DNA of 46,715 nucleotides from Bdellovibrionales bacterium (GTDB lineage Bacteria > Bdellovibrionota > FAC87 > UBA2466 > JACKAF01): positions 1 to 46,715 of the forward strand of contig JAGQZV010000005.1 in the NCBI GenBank assembly GCA_020435295.1. Reading direction: 5' to 3'. Below are positions 16,323 to 23,853 of the stretch, one piece after another (the first letter of the stretch is position 1; each line of letters begins with the position of its first letter). Below the pieces are notes generated by a model, which had not been told where the DNA came from, did not search any database, and was given only the letters and a program-made list of their open reading frames with translations. A program made the position numbers and the translations under genes.

Positions 16323-17198
16323 ATGGATCTATCGCTTGAAAAGCTTCCAGGTATGGGCAAATGGCTGCGCGGGCTCAAGGGTCAAAATGAAACCGCGCCG
16401 CCGGCACCGGTAGACGATTTACCCCTGACGGGTTTTGAACCGTCGAGTATACCCACGCCTAATCTGGACCTCCTTAGTGACGAACAGCTGAGTGAGCTAA
16501 ACCAATTGGTGCGGTGGTTCGCCTTCACGGTAGACTCGAAGGGTCGTCGCGTCGGGCAACGCGCCAACCCAAACAAGCGGGCGGTCCCACAAGAAATCCC
16601 GGATCCCCGCATTCGGCGCATGCATGAGCTCTTAGATCTCAAAGACAAATCAGTTTTGGAAGTCGGGTGTTTTGAAGGCATCCACACGATTGGCCTTTGC
16701 CAATATGCAAAGCATGTTGTCGCCGTAGATGCCCGATTGGAAAATGTTGCGAAGGCCACACTGAGGGCGGGCTTTTACAATGTCTCTCCAACATTCAAAG
16801 TGGCCGACGTCGAACGCGATTACGAACTACTGGAGGGTCCCTTTGACTGCTTGTTTCACATCGGGGTGCTCTATCATCTTTCCGATCCGGTCGCCCATCT
16901 GAAAAAGATTGCGGCGGGGATCCGTCGCGGGCTCGTTCTGGATACACATTACTCCACGGACGAAAAAGCAACGCAGAGTTATGTGGTGGACGGGAAGACT
17001 TACCGATTCATGCCAAACAGTGAACACCCCGAACGTAGCGTTTTCGAGGGAATGTACGATCACTCGAAGCGGTTACCGCTCGACGATTTAGTAGCCGTCG
17101 TCAAAGACTGCGGCTTTGCCAAAATTCACGTTTTGGAACCGCGGGAAGAACGCAATGGCCCGCGAGTCTTAATCATTGCGGAACGGGAGATGCAATAA
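16323..17198 (+). CDS. SAM-dependent methyltransferase
   Basis: The 291-residue class I methyltransferase has the SAM-binding motif VLEVGCFEG at 111-119, a following acidic strand end (VVAVDAR) and FDCLFHIGVLYHLSDP, the motif IV region. The first 90 residues are helical and partly low in complexity (APPAPVDD) and unlike a catalytic domain. The ATG at 16323 has AGAGGG upstream; an earlier in-frame TTG would place the leader hairpin inside the gene and is less likely. It overlaps the next gene by one base. The locus points to O-methylation of a sugar or lipid-linked glycan as the role, but the substrate cannot be read from sequence. Confidence 0.8.
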   Translation: MDLSLEKLPGMGKWLRGLKGQNETAPPAPVDDLPLTGFEPSSIPTPNLDLLSDEQLSELNQLVRWFAFTVDSKGRRVGQRANPNKRAVPQEIPDPRIRRMHELLDLKDKSVLEVGCFEGIHTIGLCQYAKHVVAVDARLENVAKATLRAGFYNVSPTFKVADVERDYELLEGPFDCLFHIGVLYHLSDPVAHLKKIAAGIRRGLVLDTHYSTDEKATQSYVVDGKTYRFMPNSEHPERSVFEGMYDHSKRLPLDDLVAVVKDCGFAKIHVLEPREERNGPRVLIIAEREMQ

Positions 17199-18076
17199 TG
17201 GAAAAAGTTCGCGTTTTTGTCGGCACGGATCGATCACAGCTTATCGGAGTGAAGGTCTTGGAGTACTCAATCCGGCAACACACCTCGCTACCGGTCGAAG
17301 TTGTACCCATGATGAATCTCCCCGTTCGTCCCCCGATTGACCCCGCCCAAGATCAACGAACCGGTTTTTCTTTTAGCCGATTTTGTATACCCAAACTTTG
17401 CAACTACGAAGGACGCGCCATCTACATGGATGCTGACATGCTCGTTTTCAAAGATATCAAGAGTCTTTGGGAAATCCCTTTCGACGGAGCCAAAGTTATT
17501 ATTCAAGAAGAGCTCACCGCAAGACAAAGCTCCACCGCCGACAAAAACAAGGCCCCCAAGAAGCGGATCAAGCAATGCTCGGTCATGCTGTTAGATTGCT
17601 CGCGGTTGGATTGGGACGTTGACAAGATAGTGGATGGTCTTGATGAGAAGCGCTACGATTATGCTGGATTAATGTACGACATGTGCTTGCTCCGTGAAGA
17701 CGAGATCGCCTACCGAATCCCGTTTGAATGGAACAGTCTTGAATATTGGGACGAGAACACCGCGCTTATCCATTATACGGATATGGGTACGCAACCTTGG
17801 GTCTGCAACAACAATCGTCATGGTGGGCTTTGGATTAACGCCCTGCGATCTGCCATTGACGACGGCTTTGTCTCGCTCGACGAAGTTAAGGAAGACATCC
17901 ACCTAGGCTATGCCCGCCCGAGCTTGTTGTGGGAATTGAAAATGGAAAACCCCGGCTACCGGTGGTACCTGACGGGGATGGACAAGCTACGTGGCTTTCG
18001 CGCCCATCGAGTGGCCTATGAAAATCGAGTCGCCCACCTGCGAAAACTTCGGCTTGCCGCTGGAGTGCCTGCGTGA
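17198..18076 (+). CDS. GT8-like glycosyltransferase
   Basis: This 292-residue protein begins VRVFVGTDRSQ and has AIYMDADML at 75-82, the DxD metal site of GT8 enzymes, which follows a typical Arg-x-x-Ile-Pro stretch (FSRFCIPKLC). LIHYTDMGTQPW near 190-201 corresponds to the late His and Lys-Pro-Trp-like motif that contacts the donor phosphate. GT8 enzymes are retaining transferases that use UDP-sugars. A cytoplasmic role on lipopolysaccharide core or O-chain is plausible. No membrane span is seen. The start overlaps the previous stop by one base, and the 3' end overlaps the wecE-like gene in a GTGA junction, so the unit is strongly coupled. Confidence 0.75.
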   Translation: MEKVRVFVGTDRSQLIGVKVLEYSIRQHTSLPVEVVPMMNLPVRPPIDPAQDQRTGFSFSRFCIPKLCNYEGRAIYMDADMLVFKDIKSLWEIPFDGAKVIIQEELTARQSSTADKNKAPKKRIKQCSVMLLDCSRLDWDVDKIVDGLDEKRYDYAGLMYDMCLLREDEIAYRIPFEWNSLEYWDENTALIHYTDMGTQPWVCNNNRHGGLWINALRSAIDDGFVSLDEVKEDIHLGYARPSLLWELKMENPGYRWYLTGMDKLRGFRAHRVAYENRVAHLRKLRLAAGVPA

Positions 18077-19212
18077 ACATTCCGTTCAGTCGCCCGTACC
18101 TACCTGAACGTTCGATTGCGTACGCTAACGAGGTACTTCGCTCGCGCCAGTTAGCGGGCGATTTGGGTTACACCAAGCGCTGTCAAAGCTGGCTGGAAAG
18201 CCGAACCGGTGCTCCTCGGGCGCTACTGACTAGTTCGGGAACTCACTCGCTAGAGTTAAGCGCACTACTCGCCGAAATCCGTCCAGGGGATGAGGTCATT
18301 CTCCCGTCCTTTACTTTTTCTTCTACGGCGAATGCCTTTGTGCTTCGGGGTGCCAGGATTTGTTTCGTCGATATTCGCCCTGACACCATGAACTTGGACG
18401 AAACGCGCGTAGAACAAGCCGTTAACTCTAAAACGCGCGCGATTGTCCCAGTTCATTATGGCGGCGTCGGCTGCGAGATGGAAACTTTGGTGGAGATAGC
18501 TCGATCCAAGCGTTTGCTGTTGATTGAGGACGCCGCCCAAGCACTGCTCGCAACGTACAAAGGCAAAGCACTTGGCACCTTTGGTGAGTTGGGCTGTCTT
18601 AGTTTTCACGAAACCAAGAATTACACTTCTGGAGAAGGCGGGGCCTTACTCGTAAATTCAGACGACTACTTGGACCGGGCGGAGATTATTCGTGAAAAAG
18701 GCACAAATCGCTCGCAGTTCTTTCGTGGACAAGTTGCAAAGTATAGCTGGCTAGATGTGGGCTCCTCGTTTCTTGTAAGCGATCTGAACGCAGCTCTGCT
18801 GTACGGCCAATTTGAAATTGCACAGGAAATTCTCAAGAAGCGGCTGGACATTTGGAACTTTTACCGCGAAGCACTGACGAGTCTAGAAGAAACCGGCCGC
18901 ATCGGTCTGCCCACTGTCCCGTCTGATTGTGTGCACAACGGCCACGTCTTTTATGTCAAAGCTCGAGATCTAGAGGAAAGAAGTGCGCTTTTGGAATTTC
19001 TACGCTCTCGTGGCATCGGGGCGTGCTTCCACTACGTCCCACTGCATAGTAGCGCCGCAGGAAAAAAATTCGGCTACTTCCACGGGGTCGACCGGCATAC
19101 TACCCAAGAAAGCGAACGTTTAGTCCGCTTACCCCTGTTCTTCGAACTGACCCCAACGGAAATGACCTACGTGTGTGACGGTATCCTTTCGTTCTATGAA
19201 GGGAGAACTTGA
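18073..19212 (+). CDS. wecE: dTDP-4-amino-4,6-dideoxy-D-galactose transaminase (WecE/RffA)
   Basis: The 379-residue PLP aminotransferase of the DegT family matches E. coli WecE almost from end to end. Examples are GDEVILPSFTFSSTANAFVL, RPDTMNLDET, AIVPVHYGGVGCEM and REKGTNRSQFFRGQV. The Schiff-base Lys182 is present in FHETKNYTSGEGG, in contrast to the ColD-like protein of this window. WecE aminates dTDP-4-keto-6-deoxyglucose to dTDP-4-amino-4,6-dideoxygalactose (Fuc4N). No dTDP-sugar rmlA/rmlB genes and no obvious RffC-type acetyltransferase lie in the window. The start is a GTG in a GTGA overlap with the GT8-like gene. The stop overlaps the WbqC-family TTG start. Confidence 0.92.
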   Translation: MNIPFSRPYLPERSIAYANEVLRSRQLAGDLGYTKRCQSWLESRTGAPRALLTSSGTHSLELSALLAEIRPGDEVILPSFTFSSTANAFVLRGARICFVDIRPDTMNLDETRVEQAVNSKTRAIVPVHYGGVGCEMETLVEIARSKRLLLIEDAAQALLATYKGKALGTFGELGCLSFHETKNYTSGEGGALLVNSDDYLDRAEIIREKGTNRSQFFRGQVAKYSWLDVGSSFLVSDLNAALLYGQFEIAQEILKKRLDIWNFYREALTSLEETGRIGLPTVPSDCVHNGHVFYVKARDLEERSALLEFLRSRGIGACFHYVPLHSSAAGKKFGYFHGVDRHTTQESERLVRLPLFFELTPTEMTYVCDGILSFYEGRT

Positions 19213-19973
19213 AGCGGGCAGCCATCATTCAACCCTGTTTTCTACCCTGGCGCGGGTATTTCGCTATTATTCAAGCCGTAGACGTCTTTATCTTTCTAGA
19301 TGACGTTCAATATGACCGACGAGGGTGGCGGAATCGAAACAAGATAAAGACACCTACCGGCCCCCAATGGATTTCAGTGCCCGTAGATTCGAAAGGTAAG
19401 TACGATCAGCTCATTCAAGACACTCGCATTTGTAATGAAACGCCTTGGGCGAAGAAACTTTTGCGCGCCGTCGAACAAAACTACGGCAAGGCCCCCTATT
19501 TCAATCAGTACTACCCTTGGCTGAAAGATCGGCTGCTTGGCGCAGCAGACAGCTTGTGCGAATTGGATATACAAACCACCCGCGACATCTGCGGTTTTCT
19601 AGGCCTACAGACGGAGCTAAGGCGATCCAGCGAACTAAAGCTCGGAAAAATCGATCGAACCGAGCGGCTAGTACACCTGTGCAGAGCGGTTGGAGCCTCG
19701 AGCTACCTTTCAGGCCCCTCGGCTCGTGAGTATATTGGAGAAGCGCAAGCCTTCACGAGCGCTGGCATCGAACTGCGGTACGCCCAGTACGACTTTTTAC
19801 CCTACCCGCAGGGAGGTGGCGATTTCATTGGGGAAGTTTCCGTTATCGATCTTCTATTCCACTGTGGCCCGGCGGCCGCCAGCCACGCGCAGTTTGGCGC
19901 TATCGAGAAAGGGGATTGTGAGTCCCCCGCAGCCATGCTAAATGCGCCCCATGAAGATCTTATCCGTACTTAG
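19209..19973 (+). CDS. WbqC-family protein
   Basis: This 254-residue protein shows the WbqC-family start AAIIQPCFLPWRGYF. FLDDVQYDRRGWRNRNKI follows, then SYLSGPSAREYIGE, YPQGGGDFIGEVSVIDLLFHCG and other family blocks. WbqC-like proteins occur in O-antigen clusters and their chemistry is poorly defined; acyl or aminoacyl transfer to aminosugars has been proposed. It is coupled to wecE by a TTGA overlap, so acylation of Fuc4N is a reasonable hypothesis, especially since no RffC-like enzyme is present. The TTG start is set by the overlap with the upstream stop. No signal peptide or membrane span is seen. Confidence 0.82.
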   Translation: MKRAAIIQPCFLPWRGYFAIIQAVDVFIFLDDVQYDRRGWRNRNKIKTPTGPQWISVPVDSKGKYDQLIQDTRICNETPWAKKLLRAVEQNYGKAPYFNQYYPWLKDRLLGAADSLCELDIQTTRDICGFLGLQTELRRSSELKLGKIDRTERLVHLCRAVGASSYLSGPSAREYIGEAQAFTSAGIELRYAQYDFLPYPQGGGDFIGEVSVIDLLFHCGPAAASHAQFGAIEKGDCESPAAMLNAPHEDLIRT

Positions 19974-21219
19974 CCTGGTCTTACTCACTACCCTGCTTGG
20001 CTGCGCCGATCCCCTCTCGGTACCCGCTCCGCAGGAGACCACTTTCATCAATCAGTTTGGTTTCTGGCCGAACTTTCGCGGCCCCGAAGGGACCGGAGTC
20101 ACAAACGAAAAGTTAACCAGCAAGTGGCCCGATCCGGTACCTACTCCAGTTTGGCAGAAGGAGTTGGGGGGCGGCTACTCCTCATTCTCGATAGCGGAAG
20201 GGCGCGTGCTTACCATGAGCCGTTCCGGCGACGAAGAGATCGTTCATTGCTGGGATCCACACTCGGGGCGTACCTTATGGGAACACAAATACAAAGCCGT
20301 CTACAAGGACTTTGCGGATCTCGATCCACTCTGGCATAGCGGCCCTCGTACCACACCCACTATCGACGGAGATCGGGTCTATACTCTCGGCACGACGGGC
20401 GTCTTAAAATGCTTAAACGTCGAAGATGGGAAAGAAGTCTGGAGCCTCAATCTCTTTGAACTTTCCGGCGAATCGAAAATGCACAAATTCGGCTACAGTA
20501 ACTCCCCGCTTATTGTCGGTAACAAATTGCTGGTAGAGCCCGGTGGCACGAACGGCCGTTCTTTGGCGGCGCTGGACAAGATCACTGGAAAGACCCTCTG
20601 GATAAAAGGCAACTACCGTTATGGGTACGCAACCCCAATCTACTTCGAGTACCAGGGCGAAAAACAGGTCGTATACTTTACTGGCGAAGGCCCGGTGTCT
20701 GTGCGCCTGGAGGATGGCTCCGAAATCTGGCGCCACGTGTGGGAAACAACACTGGACATCAACGTATCTACCCCCATTTTTGACAAAGGAAGACTCTTTA
20801 TTTCTTCCGCTTACGGACGCGGTGCTGCGCTCTTAAAGTTGGCCGGAAGAAAAGAACCCGAAGTACTCTGGAAAAAGAATTCAATGGCGAATTATTTTTC
20901 GTCTTCAGTCTTGCTGGATGGAAATCTGTATGGATTCAGCATGGCCCGCCTGCGCTGCCTCGACTTCGAAACAGGCAACATTCTCTGGGACGAGCCCGGA
21001 TTGGGTAGAGGCTCTGTTCTAATTGCTGACCATAAACTCGTCGCACTGGGTGAACGAGGCATGCTTGTAATTGCCAACATCAATGCCAGAGAATTTGACG
21101 AGATCTACCGATGGCAAGCGCTAGAGGGAGCGGTCTGGAATGCACCGGTGCTAGCTGCCGGGAAACTCTTCATCCGCTCCGAAACAGAACTGAAGGTCTT
21201 TGATGCGCGTTACCCTTAG
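19942..21219 (+). CDS. PQQ-like beta-propeller lipoprotein
   Basis: The product is 425 residues from ATG 19942; an ATG at 19951 gives a three-residue shorter and equally plausible start. A lipoprotein signal is clear: a hydrophobic stretch followed by LLGC with Cys21. The mature part is made of WD/PQQ-like blades: WPNFRGPEGTG, HCWDPHSGRTLWEHKY, LNVEDGKEVWSLNL, ALDKITGKTLWIKG, RLEDGSEIWRHVW and CLDFETGNILWDE. This resembles PQQ_2 propeller proteins rather than a PQQ dehydrogenase, since no catalytic domain is apparent. It should be anchored in the outer or inner membrane and may be a scaffold for polysaccharide or protein assembly. Its start lies inside the wbqC-like gene, and its stop overlaps that of the convergent gene (TTAG). 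Confidence 0.8.
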   Translation: MRPMKILSVLSLVLLTTLLGCADPLSVPAPQETTFINQFGFWPNFRGPEGTGVTNEKLTSKWPDPVPTPVWQKELGGGYSSFSIAEGRVLTMSRSGDEEIVHCWDPHSGRTLWEHKYKAVYKDFADLDPLWHSGPRTTPTIDGDRVYTLGTTGVLKCLNVEDGKEVWSLNLFELSGESKMHKFGYSNSPLIVGNKLLVEPGGTNGRSLAALDKITGKTLWIKGNYRYGYATPIYFEYQGEKQVVYFTGEGPVSVRLEDGSEIWRHVWETTLDINVSTPIFDKGRLFISSAYGRGAALLKLAGRKEPEVLWKKNSMANYFSSSVLLDGNLYGFSMARLRCLDFETGNILWDEPGLGRGSVLIADHKLVALGERGMLVIANINAREFDEIYRWQALEGAVWNAPVLAAGKLFIRSETELKVFDARYP

Positions 21220-22139
21220 TCGATAAGCTTGCGCTTTACCACAAAGAACGGTCGCCCTCGAACTTCGTCAAGGATGCGCCAAAGATATTCTCCGATGACT
21301 CCTAATGTAAGTAGAACCAGTCCACCAATCCCCGCCGTCAACGTGGCGATAGAGGTCCAGCCGGGATACCGGGTGCCAAGAAAAAAATAACTGAAGACCG
21401 CTCCCACGGTAAAAAACAAAGCCGACACCGAAACAAGAACACCCATGTAGGAGATAAAACGGATGGGAAGAAAGGAGAATCCGATGAACGTGTCAGCGAG
21501 CAGTCGAAGTTTTTTAGCGAGCGTCCACTGCGACTTCCCTTCCCGACGCAACCGCCTACGGTACGGAATCGTTTGAAAATCGTAGCCAAGCCAAAACACT
21601 ATCGCAAAGATATTTGTATTTCCCTCGCGAAAACGGTTCACATCACTGGCTACTTGTTTATCAAACAAGCAAAAATCAAACCCGCCTTCAGGATAATTTG
21701 TGAGAGCGAATCGACTAACCGCTTTCCAGTAGGTTTGCGAAACGAAGCGATGAAAGAATCTCTCCTCCCGCTCAGTTCGCTCCGCTATAACCACGGAGTG
21801 CCCTTCTTTCCAGATGCGAATCATTTCAAGAAACAATGTAGGCGGGTCCTGGAGATCTGCTGAGATAATGCCAACGCAGTCACCGGTGCTTTCTCGAATA
21901 CCAGCACGGATGGCGGATGTCTGTCCAAAATTCTTGGTAAACTGGACTAATTTTATTACACCAGGGTATTGCCTTTGGTAATTCAGAAGAATGTCAAACG
22001 AACTGTCCTTGGATCCATCATCGACAAAAACAAGCTCTAGCTCTCCCTCTAAGGAAGGAGCCAAGCTAAGTAGTTCAGGGATGGAGGTATCAAGGTTGGC
22101 TTCATTCTGATAAACAGGAACAACGATCGTAAACTTCAT
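21216..22139 (-). CDS. GT2-family polyprenyl-phosphate glycosyltransferase (GtrB/ArnC type)
   Basis: The 307-residue GT2 enzyme has VVPVYQNEANL and FVDDGSKDSS in the nucleotide-binding region and the DLQDPP motif typical of GtrB, ArnC and dolichyl-phosphate-mannose synthase-like enzymes. Two C-terminal membrane spans follow (about 228-255 and 268-290) with a short tail. Such enzymes attach a sugar to undecaprenyl phosphate at the inner face, and the product is later used by a GT-C enzyme outside. The polytopic proteins of this locus are possible partners. The gene overlaps the SPASM radical SAM gene by 4 bp (ATGA). Confidence 0.88.
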   Translation of the reverse strand: MKFTIVVPVYQNEANLDTSIPELLSLAPSLEGELELVFVDDGSKDSSFDILLNYQRQYPGVIKLVQFTKNFGQTSAIRAGIRESTGDCVGIISADLQDPPTLFLEMIRIWKEGHSVVIAERTEREERFFHRFVSQTYWKAVSRFALTNYPEGGFDFCLFDKQVASDVNRFREGNTNIFAIVFWLGYDFQTIPYRRRLRREGKSQWTLAKKLRLLADTFIGFSFLPIRFISYMGVLVSVSALFFTVGAVFSYFFLGTRYPGWTSIATLTAGIGGLVLLTLGVIGEYLWRILDEVRGRPFFVVKRKLID

Positions 22140-23146
22140 ACTTCAGCAACGTGCACTTCGGCTCCCTCTCTGCGAAAATCCTCCATCATGTCCGCGTAGC
22201 TTCTGCCCTCGCCAGGCCAACGCGTAAGGCTCCAGTCGGGACATTTCCCGCAAAAGTTATGGCACCCATATTCATTTTTCAAATGGGCCTCACGCAGGCG
22301 GCGGTAAGTTTCCCCTTGCCAGACCTGGCGTATAGTGGACGTGCGGTAATCGGCAATCGCCGATCCCTCTTCCCAGTCCTGCGGGCAGAACCCGATGTGC
22401 CCACTTGCTTTCAAAACAATGCGCTCCCACGGGTAGACACACGGTTTGCGATCCCCCGAATCCGCGTGCTGCCAGATGTTGCTCGCAATAGACATGTTCG
22501 CCCCCGCAGCCGAGTGCAAACGGCGAATCACCACAAAATTGGCGCCCTTAGATTTCCAAAACTCCTCAAATGGCGCGCTTTCTCCCAGATTCTGTGGCTG
22601 CTCCACGAAGCTCAAAACAACACGAAGCGATGAACCCGTTTGGTCCCGCCGTTCCAACAGACGCAGGACGTTCGCACGAACCTCGTTCAGATCCCCACCC
22701 ACGCGAATTTTAGAGTACGTATCGGCATGGAAGGCGTCTAAACTGATATCAACCATGCTGATCTTTGTCTGCAGCAAGGCCTCCACGCGTTTAGCGTTCA
22801 GCACTTTTCCGTTGGTGGTTAGGGTGACTTGAACCCCGGAATGGGCTGCCGCGTAGGCCAACATCTCGAAAATATTTCGATGCGCCAGAGGCTCTCCGTT
22901 ACTTGTATAGCGGATGTACTGGGTTCGGTTCCCTCCAAACTCCCGCACCTCGTCCACCATCTTCTTATTCAGTTCGGGGTCTAGGGCCCGCGCCGCATAG
23001 TGCGGCCCCTGTTTATACTCCGGGTGGGGGCAATGGATGCAGGCCAAATTACAGACCTCAGTGGCATCCACCACGATTTGGGACGGAAACGCCTCGTTTA
23101 GACGCCCATAAAACCCGTACTTCGCTGGTTTTGTATTCAGTGACAT
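22136..23146 (-). CDS. Radical SAM protein with C-terminal SPASM-like domain
   Basis: This 336-residue protein carries the radical SAM cluster motif Cys32, Cys36, Cys39 (CNLACIHC) after QIVVDATEV. YTSNGEPL, TLTTNGKVL and VDISLDAF mark the barrel strands. Several more cysteines near the C-terminus (CVYPW, GFCPQDW, YGCHNFCGKCPDW) fit a SPASM-type auxiliary cluster domain. SPASM enzymes modify peptides, sugars or other substrates; the locus suggests sugar or carrier-lipid chemistry, but no peptide precursor or substrate is evident. It is translated just ahead of the GT2 gene, so the two may work on the same lipid-linked sugar. The ATG at 23146 is the only reasonable start. Confidence 0.85.
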   Translation of the reverse strand: MSLNTKPAKYGFYGRLNEAFPSQIVVDATEVCNLACIHCPHPEYKQGPHYAARALDPELNKKMVDEVREFGGNRTQYIRYTSNGEPLAHRNIFEMLAYAAAHSGVQVTLTTNGKVLNAKRVEALLQTKISMVDISLDAFHADTYSKIRVGGDLNEVRANVLRLLERRDQTGSSLRVVLSFVEQPQNLGESAPFEEFWKSKGANFVVIRRLHSAAGANMSIASNIWQHADSGDRKPCVYPWERIVLKASGHIGFCPQDWEEGSAIADYRTSTIRQVWQGETYRRLREAHLKNEYGCHNFCGKCPDWSLTRWPGEGRSYADMMEDFRREGAEVHVAEV

Positions 23147-23262
23147 AGTTCCCGATGGTCCCAGAGCTACCAGTGAATGGGCTTGAAGTCACGGACAATT
23201 GGGGTACAGTCCTGTAGCGTGTCAGCATTGTGTCCGGCACCATCTGCCGATCGGAGAAACCC

Positions 23263-23850
23263 ATGGATCTTGGGCCAAAGATGTATAACGCCGTCCAACG
23301 GCTCGTAGTCGATTTTGATGACACATACTCGCTGCTAAAAAAGGAAATGGGGTTCGGGCCGGGCGACACTGTCGTGGATATTGGTTGTGGAACGGGCCTC
23401 ATCGCAGAGCATTTTATCAACGACGGTGTACGCTACGTCGGCATTGATACCGCTGCTGAGCGCATCGCCTTTGCAAAAGAACTACATCCGCAAGGAGAGT
23501 TCTACTGCGAAGATGTGCGCCGTCTGAGTAACAAACTGTCATTCCGCTATACGCTCATGCACGGAGTGCTGCACCATCTCAGCGACGGAAATGCGCGCGA
23601 CATATTGGAGTTCCTGGCGACACAGGACTGCCGCTCCTTCGCGGCGTTGGAGCCGGAAAGACCGGGACCCGGCTGGCAGCACCTTCTCGGCCACCTGTAC
23701 TGCGTCCTCGATCGCGGGGACTTCATCCGTTCAAAACAGGGGTATGACGGCCTGCTTCCATCCGGAAAGAGTTGGCGCGTCGTCAGGTTTAAACGTCCTC
23801 TCGTTCCGGTAAACTCTTTGGTTCTGGTCGCCGACCTGAACGCAACATAG
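23263..23850 (+). CDS. SAM-dependent methyltransferase
   Basis: The 195-residue class I methyltransferase has the SAM-binding motif VVDIGCGTG at 37-45, YVGIDTAAERI, and LMHGVLHHLSD as the catalytic-side loop. It is short and lacks accessory domains. The ATG at 23263 is preceded by CGGAGA at a good distance and is preferred to the in-frame GTG at 23230. It lies three bases upstream of the polytopic-protein gene, so both are probably co-transcribed. The substrate is unknown; a glycan or lipid intermediate is suggested only by location. Confidence 0.78.
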   Translation: MDLGPKMYNAVQRLVVDFDDTYSLLKKEMGFGPGDTVVDIGCGTGLIAEHFINDGVRYVGIDTAAERIAFAKELHPQGEFYCEDVRRLSNKLSFRYTLMHGVLHHLSDGNARDILEFLATQDCRSFAALEPERPGPGWQHLLGHLYCVLDRGDFIRSKQGYDGLLPSGKSWRVVRFKRPLVPVNSLVLVADLNAT

Positions 23851-23853
23851 AAA

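Noticed and set aside
22136-23146. RiPP maturation system built around the SPASM protein
   Set aside because: No short precursor peptide gene, peptidase or exporter typical of RiPP clusters is adjacent; sugar or lipid chemistry fits the context better.
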